Shown one piece after another: positions 27,358 to 38,795 of a stretch of 64,000 bases of DNA. This DNA comes from Hyphomicrobium sp. CS1BSMeth3 (lineage in GTDB: Bacteria; Pseudomonadota; Alphaproteobacteria; Rhizobiales; Hyphomicrobiaceae), in assembly GCF_900117415.1 (NCBI RefSeq), contig NZ_FPEI01000004.1, positions 496,001-560,000 of the forward strand, in the 5' to 3' direction. The stretch's first letter is position 1; each line of letters begins with the position of its first letter. The notes beneath the pieces are model-generated. The model was not told where the DNA came from, made no database searches, and saw only the letters and a program-made list of their open reading frames with translations. The position numbers and the translations under genes were made by a program.

Positions 27358-29256
27358 ATGATGCAGCACGACGACAACCAGAAGAACCTCCTGCTCGCGA
27401 TCGTGCTGTCGATCGGCGTGCTGCTCTTCTGGCAGTTCTACTACGCCGGCCCGAAGATGCAGCAGGAGCGCGATCGCCTCGCGCGCCAGCAGCAGGAGCA
27501 GACACAGCAGGCGCCGGGTACGCAGGCCCCTGGCCAGCCGGCCGCCACCCCGGGCAGCCCGCCGGTGGCGGCACCGGGCGCCGCACCAGGCGCGCCGAGC
27601 GCCGTGCCGGGCGCCGCAGCGCCCGCCGGCGCCGTCCACACACGCGAGACGGCGATCAAGTCCTCGCCCCGCGTCACCATCGCCACGCCGAGCCTCACAG
27701 GCTCGATCTCGCTGAAGGGCGGACGCATCGACGACCTCGTGCTCGTGAAGTACCGCGAGCAGGTCGACCCGACGAGCCCGCATGTCGTCCTGTTCTCGCC
27801 GGCTGATGCGCCGAACGCTTATTTCGCCGAGCACGGCTGGGTTGCAGCCGGCGGCAGCACGGCGAAGCTTCCGGCCCGCGATACCGTGTGGACCGCCGAG
27901 ACGACCGGCCCCCTCACGCCCGCCACCCCCCCCCGCCTCACCTGGGACAACGGCGAGGGCCTCACCTTCCGCCGGACGATCTCCGTCGACAACGACTACA
28001 TGTTCACGGTCCGCGACGAGGTCGAGAACAAGTCGCAGACATCCCAGTCGCTCTTTCCCTATGCCCGCATCTACCGCGTCGGCACACCCAAGCTCGAGGG
28101 CTTCTACATCCTCCATGAAGGCCTGATCGGCGTCATCGGCGACCACGGTCTGCAGGAGATCAAGTACGCCGACGTGCTCAAGGAAGGCGGCAGCAAGACC
28201 ATCGACAAGGCGACCGGCGGCTGGCTCGGCATCACCGACAAGTACTGGGCCGCAGCCGTCGTCCCGAGCCAGACGGGCGAGTATCGCGCGAGCTTCCTCG
28301 GCATCCCCGGGAGCCCCGGCCAGCGCGAGGCCTTCCAGACCGACTACCTCGCCTCATCCATCACAGTCGCGCCCGGCGCGACGGCCGCGGCCGAGGGCCA
28401 TCTCTTTGCCGGCGCCAAGCAGGTCAATCTGATCGACAGCTACAGCGAGGCCCTCAAGATCAAGAAGTTCGACCTGCTGGTCGACTGGGGCTGGTTCTAC
28501 TTCATCACGAAGCCGCTCTTCCATCTCATCCACTGGCTCGCTGGCTGGTTCGCGAGCATCGGCATCTCGGCCAACTTCGGCATGGCCATTCTCGCCACCA
28601 CCGTGCTTGTGAAGGCGGTGTTCTTCCCGCTCGCCAACAAGTCCTACGAGTCCATGGCGAAGATGAAGAATCTCCAGCCGGAGATGGAGAAGCTGCGCGA
28701 GCGCTACAAGGATGACCGCGCCAAGCAGCAGCAGGAGCTGATGGGGCTCTACAAGAAAGAGAAGATCAACCCGCTCGCGGGCTGCTTGCCGATCGTGCTC
28801 CAGATCCCGGTGTTCTTCGCGCTCTACAAGGTGCTGTTCGTGACGATCGACATGCGTCACGCGCCCTTCTACGGCTGGATCAAGGATCTCTCGTCGCCCG
28901 ATCCGACCTCGCTCTTCAATCTGTTCGGCCTGCTGCCTTACGCCGTGCCCCAGTTCCTCCATGTCGGCGCCTGGCCGATCATCATGGGCATGACGATGTG
29001 GGTCCAGATGCAGTTGAACCCGCAGCAGCCCGACCCCATCCAGCAGCGCATCTTCAACTGGATGCCGGTGCTCTTCACGTTCCTGCTCGCGTCCTTCCCG
29101 GCCGGTCTCGTGATCTACTGGGCCTGGAACAACGTGCTCTCGCTGCTCCAGCAGTACGCGATCATGCGCAAGAACAACACCGAGGTGCATCTCTGGAAGA
29201 ACCTCGGCGTCGAGAAATGGCTGGCGGCCCGCCGCGCCGCCAACGACAAGAAGTGA
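27358..29256 (+). CDS. yidC: membrane protein insertase YidC
   Basis: Encodes 632 residues, beginning [18 protein letters not shown] with the first membrane helix. An upstream extension of the frame to 27193 overlaps rnpA and is rejected. A Pro/Ala/Gln-rich linker (about 40-95) leads into the large periplasmic beta domain, then the 60KD_IMP core with helices 2-6: [40 protein letters not shown] and the late [20 protein letters not shown]. It inserts and folds inner-membrane proteins alone or with SecYEG, including respiratory subunits such as those encoded just downstream. It overlaps engB by 4 bases. Confidence 0.97.
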   Translation: MMQHDDNQKNLLLAIVLSIGVLLFWQFYYAGPKMQQERDRLARQQQEQTQQAPGTQAPGQPAATPGSPPVAAPGAAPGAPSAVPGAAAPAGAVHTRETAIKSSPRVTIATPSLTGSISLKGGRIDDLVLVKYREQVDPTSPHVVLFSPADAPNAYFAEHGWVAAGGSTAKLPARDTVWTAETTGPLTPATPPRLTWDNGEGLTFRRTISVDNDYMFTVRDEVENKSQTSQSLFPYARIYRVGTPKLEGFYILHEGLIGVIGDHGLQEIKYADVLKEGGSKTIDKATGGWLGITDKYWAAAVVPSQTGEYRASFLGIPGSPGQREAFQTDYLASSITVAPGATAAAEGHLFAGAKQVNLIDSYSEALKIKKFDLLVDWGWFYFITKPLFHLIHWLAGWFASIGISANFGMAILATTVLVKAVFFPLANKSYESMAKMKNLQPEMEKLRERYKDDRAKQQQELMGLYKKEKINPLAGCLPIVLQIPVFFALYKVLFVTIDMRHAPFYGWIKDLSSPDPTSLFNLFGLLPYAVPQFLHVGAWPIIMGMTMWVQMQLNPQQPDPIQQRIFNWMPVLFTFLLASFPAGLVIYWAWNNVLSLLQQYAIMRKNNTEVHLWKNLGVEKWLAARRAANDKK

Positions 29257-29903
29257 CCGCCGCGAACGCCGACGACGAAGCCGGTGACCGCCTCTTCCGC
29301 GGTCACTGGATCTTCCTGAAGAGCGTCCCCTCGCTGGAGTTCCTGCCGGAGGCCGACCGGCCCGAGGTTGCGTTTGCGGGCCGCTCGAATGTCGGCAAGT
29401 CGACGCTCATCAATGCCCTCGTCGACCAGCACGGCCTCGCACGTGCCTCGAATACGCCCGGCCGCACGCAATCCTTGAACTACTTCGGCCCCGAGCGCCC
29501 CGAGCCGCCCTTCTACCTCGTCGATATGCCGGGTTACGGCTATGCCAAGGCCCCCAAGGACATGGTGGAGGCCTGGACGGTCCTCGTGCGCGACTACCTG
29601 CGCGGCCGCCCGAATCTCGGCCGGACATTTCTCCTCATCGACGCACGCCACGGCCTGAAGCCCGTCGACCGCGAGATCATGAAACTGCTCGATGAGGCCG
29701 CCGTCTCCTACCAGATCGTGCTGACGAAGGCGGACAAGCTGACCCCGAAAGCCCTCGAGCACGTGATTGCTGCAACGCAGAAAGAGATCACGGCGCATCC
29801 TGCCGCCATGCCCAACGTGCTGGCCACCTCGTCGGAAAAAAAGCGCGGGCTCGCAGAGCTGCGCGCCGCGGTCGCCGCCGTCGTCCTGCACAGACGCGCC
29901 TGA
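29253..29903 (+). CDS. engB: ribosome biogenesis GTP-binding protein EngB (YihA/YsxC)
   Basis: Encodes 216 residues from the GTG at 29253 that overlaps the yidC stop (GTGA). GTPase motifs: G1 [11 protein letters not shown]3 DMPGYG with the following YAKAPK loop, G4 TKAD, and G2 region [12 protein letters not shown]. EngB is needed for assembly of the 50S subunit. Its place after yidC, without yidD, is common in alphaproteobacteria. Confidence 0.95.
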   Translation: MTAANADDEAGDRLFRGHWIFLKSVPSLEFLPEADRPEVAFAGRSNVGKSTLINALVDQHGLARASNTPGRTQSLNYFGPERPEPPFYLVDMPGYGYAKAPKDMVEAWTVLVRDYLRGRPNLGRTFLLIDARHGLKPVDREIMKLLDEAAVSYQIVLTKADKLTPKALEHVIAATQKEITAHPAAMPNVLATSSEKKRGLAELRAAVAAVVLHRRA

Positions 29904-30103
29904 ACCCCGCGTTTCCTCGCGCGTGCCGCGATATGCCGCAGCGGCGCGGCACATGCCAATGCTCGCTTCGGGCTTCGGCACTGGGTAAGGACGGTGCACG
30001 GAATGCGTGCGTCGCTCGCCCTCGGCGAGGCCTGCGCAAAGTGCGCTGGCGGAATTCCGTGCAAATTGGTGCACCGCTCTGGCTGCTGCGCTAGTTTGCA
30101 CCC

Positions 30104-30131
30104 TTGAGACCTTCCAAGGTGCGGCTATAAC
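30104..30131 (+). promoter_or_regulatory. probable sigma70 promoter of the cytochrome oxidase operon
   Basis: TTGAGA at 30104-30109 and TATAAC at 30126-30131 with a 16-base spacer, about 86 bases before the ctaC start. The rest of the 29904-30216 gap holds no gene; a frame reading through it in phase with ctaC is an extension artefact. Confidence 0.6.
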
Positions 30132-30216
30132 GTGGTCCGACGGGCGACGACTTTGTCGGATTGAGGGCGAACCGGGCCGGGGCACGGCGCCCGGGCGAGG
30201 CTGGGAGCAGACGGGA

Positions 30217-31143
30217 ATGATGAACGGTCGAGGCGGCTTCGGGTGGGCGGCCAAGCTCGCAGCACGGGCCGGCAGCGTGGCGTCGGGGATGGCGCTCGCA
30301 GGGGGCGCGACGAGCGCATTGGCGCAGACGACGGGACAGCCCATGCACTGGCAGATGGGCCTGCAGGCGCCCGTCACCCCGATCGCAGATGCGATCCATT
30401 GGTTTCACGACGTTCTCGTGAACCCGATCATCATCGGCATCGCGGCCTTCGTGCTCGTGCTGATGATCTACGTGATGTACAAATTCAGCGAGAAGCGGAA
30501 CCCGACGCCCTCGAGCACGACGCACAATCAGCTCCTCGAGGTGGCGTGGACCGTCATTCCGGTCCTGATCCTGCTCGTGATCGCGGTTCCCTCGTTCAAG
30601 CTCCTCTATGCCCAGTACGACTACCCGAAGCCCGATCTGACGATCAAAGCGACGGGGAACCAGTGGAACTGGACGCACAGCTACCCCGACCACGGCAATT
30701 TCAGCTTCACCTCGGTCATGCTCAATGACCAGGAGCGCCAGGCGCTGATCGCGAAGGGCATCCCGGCGCCGCGCCTTCTGGCCGTGAACAACGAGGTCTT
30801 CGTTCCGGTCAACAAGGTCGTGCACGTGCTGGTGACCGCGAGCGACGTGATCCACAACTGGACCATTCCCTCCTTCGGCTCCAAGGTCGACGCCGTGCCG
30901 GGCCGCATCACCGCCACCTGGTTCAAGGCCCGCAAGGAAGGCGTCTATTACGGCCAGTGCTCGGAGCTGTGCGGCAAGGACCATGCGTTCATGCCGATCG
31001 CGGTCCGCGTCGTGAACGACGCCGTCTTCAACGAGTGGGTCGCCGCCGTGAAGGCACGTGACCGCAACAAGGTCCGCGAGATCCAGGAGCGCACTGCACT
31101 GGCCCAGGCCGGAGCAAAGGTGGCCGACGCGGCGTCACGCTGA
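30217..31143 (+). CDS. ctaC: cytochrome c oxidase subunit II
   Basis: Encodes 308 residues from the double ATG at 30217; GGGAGCAG lies upstream. It begins with a long signal peptide ending SALAQ. Two membrane helices follow (NPIIIGIAAFVLVLMIYVMY and the AWTVIPVLILLVIAVPS segment), then the periplasmic cupredoxin domain with the dinuclear CuA ligands: His in HNWTIPSFG and the CSELCGKDHAFM cluster. The aromatic patch GNQWNW accepts electrons from cytochrome c. First gene of the operon ctaC-D-B-orf-G-E. Confidence 0.97.
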   Translation: MMNGRGGFGWAAKLAARAGSVASGMALAGGATSALAQTTGQPMHWQMGLQAPVTPIADAIHWFHDVLVNPIIIGIAAFVLVLMIYVMYKFSEKRNPTPSSTTHNQLLEVAWTVIPVLILLVIAVPSFKLLYAQYDYPKPDLTIKATGNQWNWTHSYPDHGNFSFTSVMLNDQERQALIAKGIPAPRLLAVNNEVFVPVNKVVHVLVTASDVIHNWTIPSFGSKVDAVPGRITATWFKARKEGVYYGQCSELCGKDHAFMPIAVRVVNDAVFNEWVAAVKARDRNKVREIQERTALAQAGAKVADAASR

Positions 31144-31227
31144 CGCCGCGCCGCGAGCGCGCCGAGACGAGGAGTTGACCGGCTGCACTGCAGCCGCTGC
31201 CGGCAAAGCACAAGGAGCAAGGCTTAG

Positions 31228-32916
<1,689 letters not shown>

Positions 32917-32928
32917 GACCCAACTCCC

Positions 32929-32952
32929 GGATGCCGCCCGCGGGCGGCATCC
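32929..32952 (+). terminator. perfect 10-bp stem hairpin between ctaD and ctaB
   Basis: GGATGCCGCC at 32929-32938 and its exact reverse complement at 32943-32952 frame a four-base loop CGCG (the whole is a palindrome). It sits 12 bases after the ctaD stop and 24 before ctaB. The bases after it (AAACTT) are not a T tract, so it looks more like an mRNA-stabilising or attenuating stem than a full terminator. Such a stem would let the structural subunits be made in excess over the heme synthase. Confidence 0.55.
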
Positions 32953-32975
32953 AAACTTGAGAGACCCTGGCAATC

Positions 32976-33908
32976 ATGAGCGATGTGACCGTCCCATACA
33001 CGCGCGAGAGCCTTTCCGAGGCTCCAGGCGGGACTGTCGGCGATTTCATCGCCCTCATGAAGCCGCGCGTGATGTCGCTGGTGATCTTCACGGCGCTCGT
33101 CGGCCTCGTCGTCGCGCCGGGCCCGCTCCATCCTGCGCTCGCGGCAATTGCGCTCCTCGCGATTGCCGTCGGTGCGGGTGCCTCGGGCGCGCTCAACATG
33201 TGGTACGACGCCGACATCGACGCCTGCATGGCCCGCACGGTTGGCCGCCCCATCCCGCGCGGCCGCGTGACGCCCGAGGAAGCCTTCAGCTTCGGCATGG
33301 TGCTGTCGATTGGCTCGGTGCTGACGCTCGGCGTGCTCGTGAACTGGGTGGCGGGCGCGCTGCTCGCCCTCACGATCGCCTTCTACGTCATCGTCTACAC
33401 GATGTGGCTCAAGCGCCGCACGCCGCAGAACATCGTCATCGGCGGCGCCGCCGGCGCCTTCCCGCCGATGATCGGCTGGGCCGCCGTTACCGGTGGCATC
33501 AGCATCGAGAGCATTCTGATGTTCGCGATCATCTTCATGTGGACGCCGCCGCACTTCTGGGCGCTCGCGCTCTTCCGCGCCGGTGACTACGAGCGCGCGG
33601 GCGTGCCGATGCTGCCGGTCGTCGCCGGCGAGAAGGAGACGCGGCGCCAGATCGTGATCTATTCGGCGCTGCTCGTGCCGCTGGCCGTCGCGCCGGCCTT
33701 CATCGGCCTCGGCGGCATCGCCTATGGCATCATTTCGACGGTCCTCGGCGCGATCTTCCTCAGCCTGGCGCTCGCCCTCTGGCGCGCCGACGAGGAAGCC
33801 AAGCGCATTCAGATCGCCAAGCGGCTGTTCGGGTTTTCGATCCTCTATCTCTTCGGCCTGTTCGCGGTGCTGCTCGTCGAGCGCCTCGCAGCGGGTCTCA
33901 TGAACTGA
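32976..33908 (+). CDS. ctaB: protoheme IX farnesyltransferase (heme O synthase)
   Basis: Encodes 310 residues with about eight or nine membrane helices. It attaches a farnesyl group to heme B to make heme O, the precursor of heme A for CtaD. UbiA-family motifs are present: [19 protein letters not shown], the first N-x3-D-x3-D metal-diphosphate site, and [17 protein letters not shown], then [13 protein letters not shown]. The [14 protein letters not shown] start is typical. It lies between ctaD and ctaG in the standard alphaproteobacterial order. Confidence 0.96.
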   Translation: MSDVTVPYTRESLSEAPGGTVGDFIALMKPRVMSLVIFTALVGLVVAPGPLHPALAAIALLAIAVGAGASGALNMWYDADIDACMARTVGRPIPRGRVTPEEAFSFGMVLSIGSVLTLGVLVNWVAGALLALTIAFYVIVYTMWLKRRTPQNIVIGGAAGAFPPMIGWAAVTGGISIESILMFAIIFMWTPPHFWALALFRAGDYERAGVPMLPVVAGEKETRRQIVIYSALLVPLAVAPAFIGLGGIAYGIISTVLGAIFLSLALALWRADEEAKRIQIAKRLFGFSILYLFGLFAVLLVERLAAGLMN

Positions 33909-33923
33909 GCATAGGGAGCGGAA

Positions 33924-34070
33924 GTGGAAGGGCATGATGAGCAGGAGGCCAAGCGCCGTCAGCGGATGCGCTCGATAGCCATCGGGCTCGCTCTCGCGGC
34001 ACTCGTGCTGCTGTTCTACGTCGCGACGCTGGTGCGTCTCGGCGGCAACGTCATGAACCGGCCGCTCTGA
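33924..34070 (+). CDS. small single-helix protein of the ctaB-ctaG interval
   Basis: A GTG at 33924, preceded by AGGGAGCGG, opens 48 residues: a charged start (MEGHDEQEAKRRQRMRS), one membrane helix (IAIGLALAALVLLFYVATLV) and the end RLGGNVMNRPL. Alphaproteobacterial cta operons often carry a short single-helix protein exactly here; I recall it annotated as a CoxF-type or assembly protein, but do not rely on the name. The position, ribosome site and conserved-looking tail argue that it is real. A role in oxidase assembly or as a minor subunit is inferred from context. Confidence 0.75.
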   Translation: MEGHDEQEAKRRQRMRSIAIGLALAALVLLFYVATLVRLGGNVMNRPL

Positions 34071-34135
34071 GCGCCGGCAGTAAACGGAAGCGAACGCGGC
34101 ACGCGCCGCACGATACGGAGTTGAACGGAAGCGCT

Positions 34136-34765
34136 ATGAGCACGATGCACGACAGGCCGGACGATGTTGCTGCCGCCATGGGCGCGCGCAATCGCCGTGT
34201 CGCGGTCATCTGCGCAGGCGTGGTCGCCTGTATGCTCGGTCTCGCCTATGCGTCCGTTCCGCTCTACGATCTCTTCTGTCGCGTGACGGGCTATGGCGGC
34301 ACCACTCAGCGCGCCGAGCGCCCGGCCAACACCACGCTCACCCGCTCCATGACCGTGCGCTTCGACGCCAATGTCGGCGGCGGCCTCCCTTGGGAGTTCG
34401 CGCCCGTCTCCGGGCCGCAGACGCTCCCCATTGGCGAGAACGGCCTCGCCTTCTACCGCGTCACGAACACCTCGGACCGGCCGATCGTCGGCAGCGCGAC
34501 CTATAACGTCGCCCCCGAGCAGGCCGGCATCTACTTCAACAAGCTCGCCTGCTTCTGCTTCACCGAGCAGCGCCTCGAGCCCGGCGAATCCTTGGAAATG
34601 CCGGTCAGCTATTTCGTCGACCCGGAGATCATCAAGGACGCGGACGCCTCGCGCCTGACGACGATCACGCTGTCGTACACGTTCTACGAAGTGAGGAAGC
34701 CGGCAGCCTCCGCCGCCGCGCCGAAGGAAAAGACCGCGCCGGCCAAGCCGGGGCAGGGGACTTGA
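34136..34765 (+). CDS. ctaG: cytochrome c oxidase assembly protein CtaG (Cox11)
   Basis: Encodes 209 residues from the ATG at 34136 (GGAAG upstream); the frame extends slightly further to a TTG. One N-terminal membrane helix (VICAGVVACMLGLAYASVPLY) is followed by DLFCRVTGYGGTTQ. The periplasmic immunoglobulin-like domain carries the copper motif LACFCFTEQ (C-x-C) with PVSYFVDPE after it. CtaG delivers copper to the CuB site of subunit I. The C-terminal tail is Ala/Lys-rich. Confidence 0.96.
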   Translation: MSTMHDRPDDVAAAMGARNRRVAVICAGVVACMLGLAYASVPLYDLFCRVTGYGGTTQRAERPANTTLTRSMTVRFDANVGGGLPWEFAPVSGPQTLPIGENGLAFYRVTNTSDRPIVGSATYNVAPEQAGIYFNKLACFCFTEQRLEPGESLEMPVSYFVDPEIIKDADASRLTTITLSYTFYEVRKPAASAAAPKEKTAPAKPGQGT

Positions 34766-34827
34766 GGATTTGAGCGCCGCACCAGCGCGCGCGACAGGAC
34801 GAGACGGGGACAAGGGAGCTCAACGGA

Positions 34828-35733
34828 ATGGCCGACGCCCACGCCAAGCATCATGACTACCATCTCCTAAATCCGAGCCCCTGGCCGATTGTCGGCTCGG
34901 CGTCCGCCTTCGTTCTCGCCGTTGGCCTCATCGTCTGGATGAAGTCCATGGGCGGTGGCGCCGGCGTGTTCGGCATGAGGGGCTCCTGGCTCTTCGGCAT
35001 CGGCGTCATGGGCGTCCTCTACACCATGTTCATGTGGTGGCGGGACGTGATCAAGGAGGCGCACGCGGGCGACCACACGCCGGTCGTGCGCATCCATCTC
35101 CGCTACGGCATGATCATGTTCATTGCCTCGGAGGTCATGTTCTTCGTCGCCTGGTTCTGGGCGTTCTTCGATGCCGCGCTGTTCCCGGCCGCCGTGCACA
35201 CACTGCCGAACAGCGACCAGGTGATCGGCATGGTCGATCGCAATGCGCTGACCGGCGGCGTGTGGCCGCCCAAGCCCTCGGACAATTTCCACGCGACGTT
35301 CGATCCCTGGGGGCTGCCGCTCGTCAACACGCTCGTGCTGCTCCTCTCGGGCACGACGGTCACCTGGGCGCACCACGCGCTCCTCGAGAACAACCGCAAG
35401 GGCCTCATCTGGGGCCTGACGCTGACCGTCATCCTCGGCATCTTCTTCACGGTCCTGCAGGCCTACGAGTACGGCCACGCCGCATTCAACTTCCACGGCC
35501 ACATCTACGGCGCGACCTTCTTCATGGCGACCGGCTTCCACGGCGCGCACGTGATCATCGGCACGATCTTCCTCGCCGTCTGCCTCATCCGGGCGCTGAG
35601 CGGCGACTTCACGCCGAAGCAGCACTTCGGCTTCGAAGCCGCGGCCTGGTACTGGCACTTCGTCGACGTGGTCTGGCTCTTCCTCTTCGCCTGCATCTAC
35701 GTCTGGGCGGCGGGCGTGCCGGCCGCTCACTGA
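34828..35733 (+). CDS. ctaE: cytochrome c oxidase subunit III
   Basis: Encodes 301 residues with seven membrane helices. It begins [20 protein letters not shown], the conserved start of subunit III, with the membrane glutamate region [20 protein letters not shown] and the end [13 protein letters not shown]. It stabilises the catalytic core and lipids near the D channel. Last gene of the operon; a strong terminator follows. Confidence 0.97.
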   Translation: MADAHAKHHDYHLLNPSPWPIVGSASAFVLAVGLIVWMKSMGGGAGVFGMRGSWLFGIGVMGVLYTMFMWWRDVIKEAHAGDHTPVVRIHLRYGMIMFIASEVMFFVAWFWAFFDAALFPAAVHTLPNSDQVIGMVDRNALTGGVWPPKPSDNFHATFDPWGLPLVNTLVLLLSGTTVTWAHHALLENNRKGLIWGLTLTVILGIFFTVLQAYEYGHAAFNFHGHIYGATFFMATGFHGAHVIIGTIFLAVCLIRALSGDFTPKQHFGFEAAAWYWHFVDVVWLFLFACIYVWAAGVPAAH

Positions 35734-35793
35734 GGCGTCCATCGAATTCAGGTGGCGGGCCTCTTCACAGCCGCCACTGAACGATCGAAGATC

Positions 35794-35823
35794 GGGGCGG
35801 ACAGAGATGTCCGCCCCGTTTTC
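35794..35823 (+). terminator. intrinsic terminator of the cytochrome oxidase operon
   Basis: GGGGCGGACA (35794-35803), loop GAGA, and TGTCCGCCCC (35808-35817), a perfect 10-bp stem, directly followed by GTTTTC. It stands about 60 bases after the ctaE stop and before the asparaginase-like gene. Confidence 0.88.
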
Positions 35824-35855
35824 ATTCAGCGAGCTGTTCAGGTCGAGGGAGCATC

Positions 35856-36860
35856 ATGAGCGCGAAACCCAAGGTCGCCGTCATCGGGACGGGCGGCACC
35901 ATCACCGCCATGAGCAGCCTCGGCTCCCTCGATCTCATCGAGTACGGCAATTCGGGCACCATGCTCGAGGCCGATCAGCTCGTCGCGCGCTACCCCGAAG
36001 TCAACGAGGTCGCCGAGGTCATCTCCATCCGCTTCAAGGCCGTACCCTCGCCGGCCATCTACTTCCCCGAATGGAAGGCCCTCGTGCTCGCGGCCGAAAA
36101 GGCCGTCGCCGACCATCCCGGCCTTGCGGGCATCGTCATCCTGCACGGCACGGCCACGCTCGAAGAGACGGCCTATGCCCTCTCGCTCACGGCCAAGGTC
36201 GAGGTGCCCATCGTGGTTGTCGGCGCGCAACGCCCGTCGAGCGCGCTTTCGTCGGATGCCGGCCTCAACCTCGTCAACGCGATCCGCACTGCGGCGAACC
36301 CCGAGGCGCGCGGCCTCGGCGTGCTCGTTCTGCTCAATGACGAGATCCAGGCCGCCCGCGAGGTCACCAAGACCTCCACCGGCCGCCTCCAGACGTTCCG
36401 CAGCCCCGACTTCGGCGCGCTCGGCCATGCGGACGGCGACCGCATTTCCTTTTACCGTCGCCCGATCCGCCGCGTCGCGCCGAACACGGAGTTCGACATC
36501 CGCGGGCTCGATGCGCTGCCGCGCGTCGACATCGCTTACTCGTATACGGGCGACGACGGCACCGCGACGCGCGCCTTCGTGGCTGCCGGCGCCAAGGGCA
36601 TCATTGCCGCTTCCTTCGCGCCAGGAATGCTCGTCCCGACGGAGCTTGCCGCCTACAAGGAGGCGATCGCCGCGGGCGTCGTGGTCGTACTGGCGACCCG
36701 TGTCGGCTCGGGCCGCGCCTTTGCCTCGCGGCCCATGCGCGAGGCGGGCCTGATTTCGGCCGACAATCTCACCCCGCAGAAGGCGCGCATCCTGCTCGCG
36801 CTTGCGCTTACGAGGACGAGCGATCCCGCGCGTCTCCGCGAGATCTTCGCCACGTATTGA
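35856..36860 (+). CDS. type II asparaginase-like protein with a substituted catalytic-motif Asp
   Basis: Encodes 334 residues, the length of an L-asparaginase I/II monomer, with no signal peptide. The first motif is normal: VIGTGGTITAMS with the nucleophile T15. In the second motif bacterial asparaginases read HGTDT; here it reads HGTATLEETA, so the Asp that holds the substrate amino group is Ala100 while T99 remains. The general base lysine is present (K172 in EVTKTST). The pocket segment KAVPSPAIYFPEW also differs from the usual S-D pair. It is therefore a member of the family but probably not a classic asparaginase; another amide or lactam substrate, or lower activity, is possible. Confidence 0.85.
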   Translation: MSAKPKVAVIGTGGTITAMSSLGSLDLIEYGNSGTMLEADQLVARYPEVNEVAEVISIRFKAVPSPAIYFPEWKALVLAAEKAVADHPGLAGIVILHGTATLEETAYALSLTAKVEVPIVVVGAQRPSSALSSDAGLNLVNAIRTAANPEARGLGVLVLLNDEIQAAREVTKTSTGRLQTFRSPDFGALGHADGDRISFYRRPIRRVAPNTEFDIRGLDALPRVDIAYSYTGDDGTATRAFVAAGAKGIIAASFAPGMLVPTELAAYKEAIAAGVVVVLATRVGSGRAFASRPMREAGLISADNLTPQKARILLALALTRTSDPARLREIFATY

Positions 36861-36872
36861 GCGCAGCCGCGA

Positions 36873-38198
36873 TCAGAACCCGACGCGGACGAGCCACAAG
36901 GTGATGACAGGGAACATCACGAGGATGGTCGTGCGGACCATGTCGCTGATGACGAAGGGGAGCGCGCCCCTGTAGGTCTCGCTCAGCCGCACACCCGCCG
37001 CCATCGAATTAATGATGAAGAGATTGAGCCCCACGGGCGGCGTGATGAGCCCGACCTCGACGACGATCAGCACGAGAATGCCGAACCAGATGGCCGTCTC
37101 CTCGGGATTGAGACCATAGTCTAGAGCCATCACCACGGGGAAGAACACGGGGATCGTCAGCAGCATCATGGAGAGCGAGTCCATGACGCAGCCGAGGATG
37201 ATGTAGACGATCAGGATCAAGGTCAGGATCGCGAGCGGTGAGAGGCCCGACACTTTTGCCCAGTCGGCCGCGGCCTGCGGAAGCTGCGTCAGGGCGAGGA
37301 AGGTATTGAAGGTCGCCGCACCGAGGATGATGAAATAGATCATCGCCGAGGCGACCGCCGTCTCGAGCACGCAGGCCGAGAATGTCGACCAGTCGAGGCG
37401 CCCCGTACCGAGCGCATAGAGCCCCGTCGCGACGGCGCCGACCGCAGCTCCCTCCGTCGGCGTGAACCAGCCGACATAAATCCCGCCGATCACCAGCGCG
37501 AAGATCAGCGCGACCGGCCACACGCCCTGCAATGACTGCCAGCGCTCGGCCATGGATTTGCGCGGCGCGAGCTCTCCTGCCGATCCCGGAACGACGCGGA
37601 TATAGATCGATACGGTGATGACGTAGCCGATCGCCGCAAGAATGCCCGGGATCAGCGCCGCCATGAACATCTTCACGATGTTCTGCTCGGTCAGCACCGC
37701 ATAGACGACGAGGACGATCGAGGGCGGAATGAGAATGCCGAGCGTACCGCCCGCTGCGAGCACGCCCGTAGACAACGCGCCGGAATAACCACTCTTGCGC
37801 AGCGCCGGCAGGGCCACCTGCCCCATGGTCGCCGCAGTCGCCAGCGAGGAGCCGCACACGGAGCCGAAGCCCGCACAGGCACCGACCGCCGCCATGGCGA
37901 GCCCGCCGCGGCGATGGCCGACCCAATCTGCTGCCGCGCGGAAGAGCGACTCGGACAGCCCCGAGCGCGTCGCGAACTGCCCCATGAGCAGGAAGAGCGG
38001 GATGATCGAGAGCGAGTGGCTCGAGAACGTGTCGTACGTCAGTGTCTTGAGCGCGGAGAGCGCCGGCACCATCGAGCCGGTGATGATCCAGGTGCCGCAG
38101 ACGCCGGTCAGCAGCATCGCGGCGCCGATCGGCATCCTGAGGAACATGGCGCCGAGCGCTATGGCGAAGGCTGTCGCTGCGAGAGCCGCGCCGCTCAT
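36873..38198 (-). CDS. dctM: TRAP transporter large permease subunit
   Basis: Encodes 441 residues from the ATG at 38198, which overlaps the dctQ stop (ATGA). An open frame reaching further upstream is the shadow of dctQ. Many hydrophobic segments are present, with PIGAAMLLTGVCGTWIITGS at the start and GSVCGSSLATAATMGQVALP, the DctM Na+/solute-site region, then GGTLGILIPPSIVLVVYAVL. It forms the ion-coupled channel for the solute delivered by the periplasmic DctP. It ends 12 bases from the stop of the convergent asparaginase-like gene. Confidence 0.95.
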   Translation of the reverse strand: MSGAALAATAFAIALGAMFLRMPIGAAMLLTGVCGTWIITGSMVPALSALKTLTYDTFSSHSLSIIPLFLLMGQFATRSGLSESLFRAAADWVGHRRGGLAMAAVGACAGFGSVCGSSLATAATMGQVALPALRKSGYSGALSTGVLAAGGTLGILIPPSIVLVVYAVLTEQNIVKMFMAALIPGILAAIGYVITVSIYIRVVPGSAGELAPRKSMAERWQSLQGVWPVALIFALVIGGIYVGWFTPTEGAAVGAVATGLYALGTGRLDWSTFSACVLETAVASAMIYFIILGAATFNTFLALTQLPQAAADWAKVSGLSPLAILTLILIVYIILGCVMDSLSMMLLTIPVFFPVVMALDYGLNPEETAIWFGILVLIVVEVGLITPPVGLNLFIINSMAAGVRLSETYRGALPFVISDMVRTTILVMFPVITLWLVRVGF

Positions 38199-38767
38199 AG
38201 GTGCGCCTCCGACGCCATCGTCTTGCCGGCAATGGCCTCGTTGAGGCTTCGCCAGACCGTGTAGAAGCAGGTGGCCACGAAAACGATCGCCCCGACCACG
38301 CCCGCGGCATAACCCCACCAGATCGGCATCTGGAGGATCATGCTCGTCTCGCCATAGGCGAGCTTGTCGCGGAAGCCGAGCCAGAGCTGCCAGGCCACGA
38401 CCGCGGCGATGATGCTCATGGCGATGTTGCCGGCGACGGCGAGAAACGCCCAGGGCCGCGGCGGCAGATACGATCCGAGAAGATCGACCGTCACATGCCC
38501 TTGGCGGAACTGGCACCAGGGCAGAAAGGCGAAGATGGCAACGGCACAGCCGGCTTCGATCAGCTCGAAGTCGCCCGGCACGGGTCCGAGCCCCAGGCGC
38601 GAGAAGGCGCGGCCGACGATCGACACGACCGACATCACCGCGAGCGCGACGAGCAGGATGCCGCCCACGATGGCCAGTAATTTCGCAAGGCCGCCGACGA
38701 CACGGCCCACGGCCGCTTCCGCGGCAGGCGCAATCCCCGAGCGCTGTACGTTCTGTGTCTCTGACAC
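38195..38767 (-). CDS. dctQ: TRAP transporter small permease subunit
   Basis: Encodes 190 residues from a GTG at 38767, chosen because GGAAAGG precedes it and the extra upstream codons fall within an intergenic repeat. Four membrane helices are visible, with PGDFELIEAGCAVAIFAFLP and QGHVTVDLLGSYLPPRPWA, the DctQ core. DctQ pairs with DctM. Gene order dctP-dctQ-dctM on the minus strand. Confidence 0.93.
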   Translation of the reverse strand: MSETQNVQRSGIAPAAEAAVGRVVGGLAKLLAIVGGILLVALAVMSVVSIVGRAFSRLGLGPVPGDFELIEAGCAVAIFAFLPWCQFRQGHVTVDLLGSYLPPRPWAFLAVAGNIAMSIIAAVVAWQLWLGFRDKLAYGETSMILQMPIWWGYAAGVVGAIVFVATCFYTVWRSLNEAIAGKTMASEAHL

Positions 38768-38795
38768 GGCCTTTCCCCCCTCTCCCCACTCGTAT

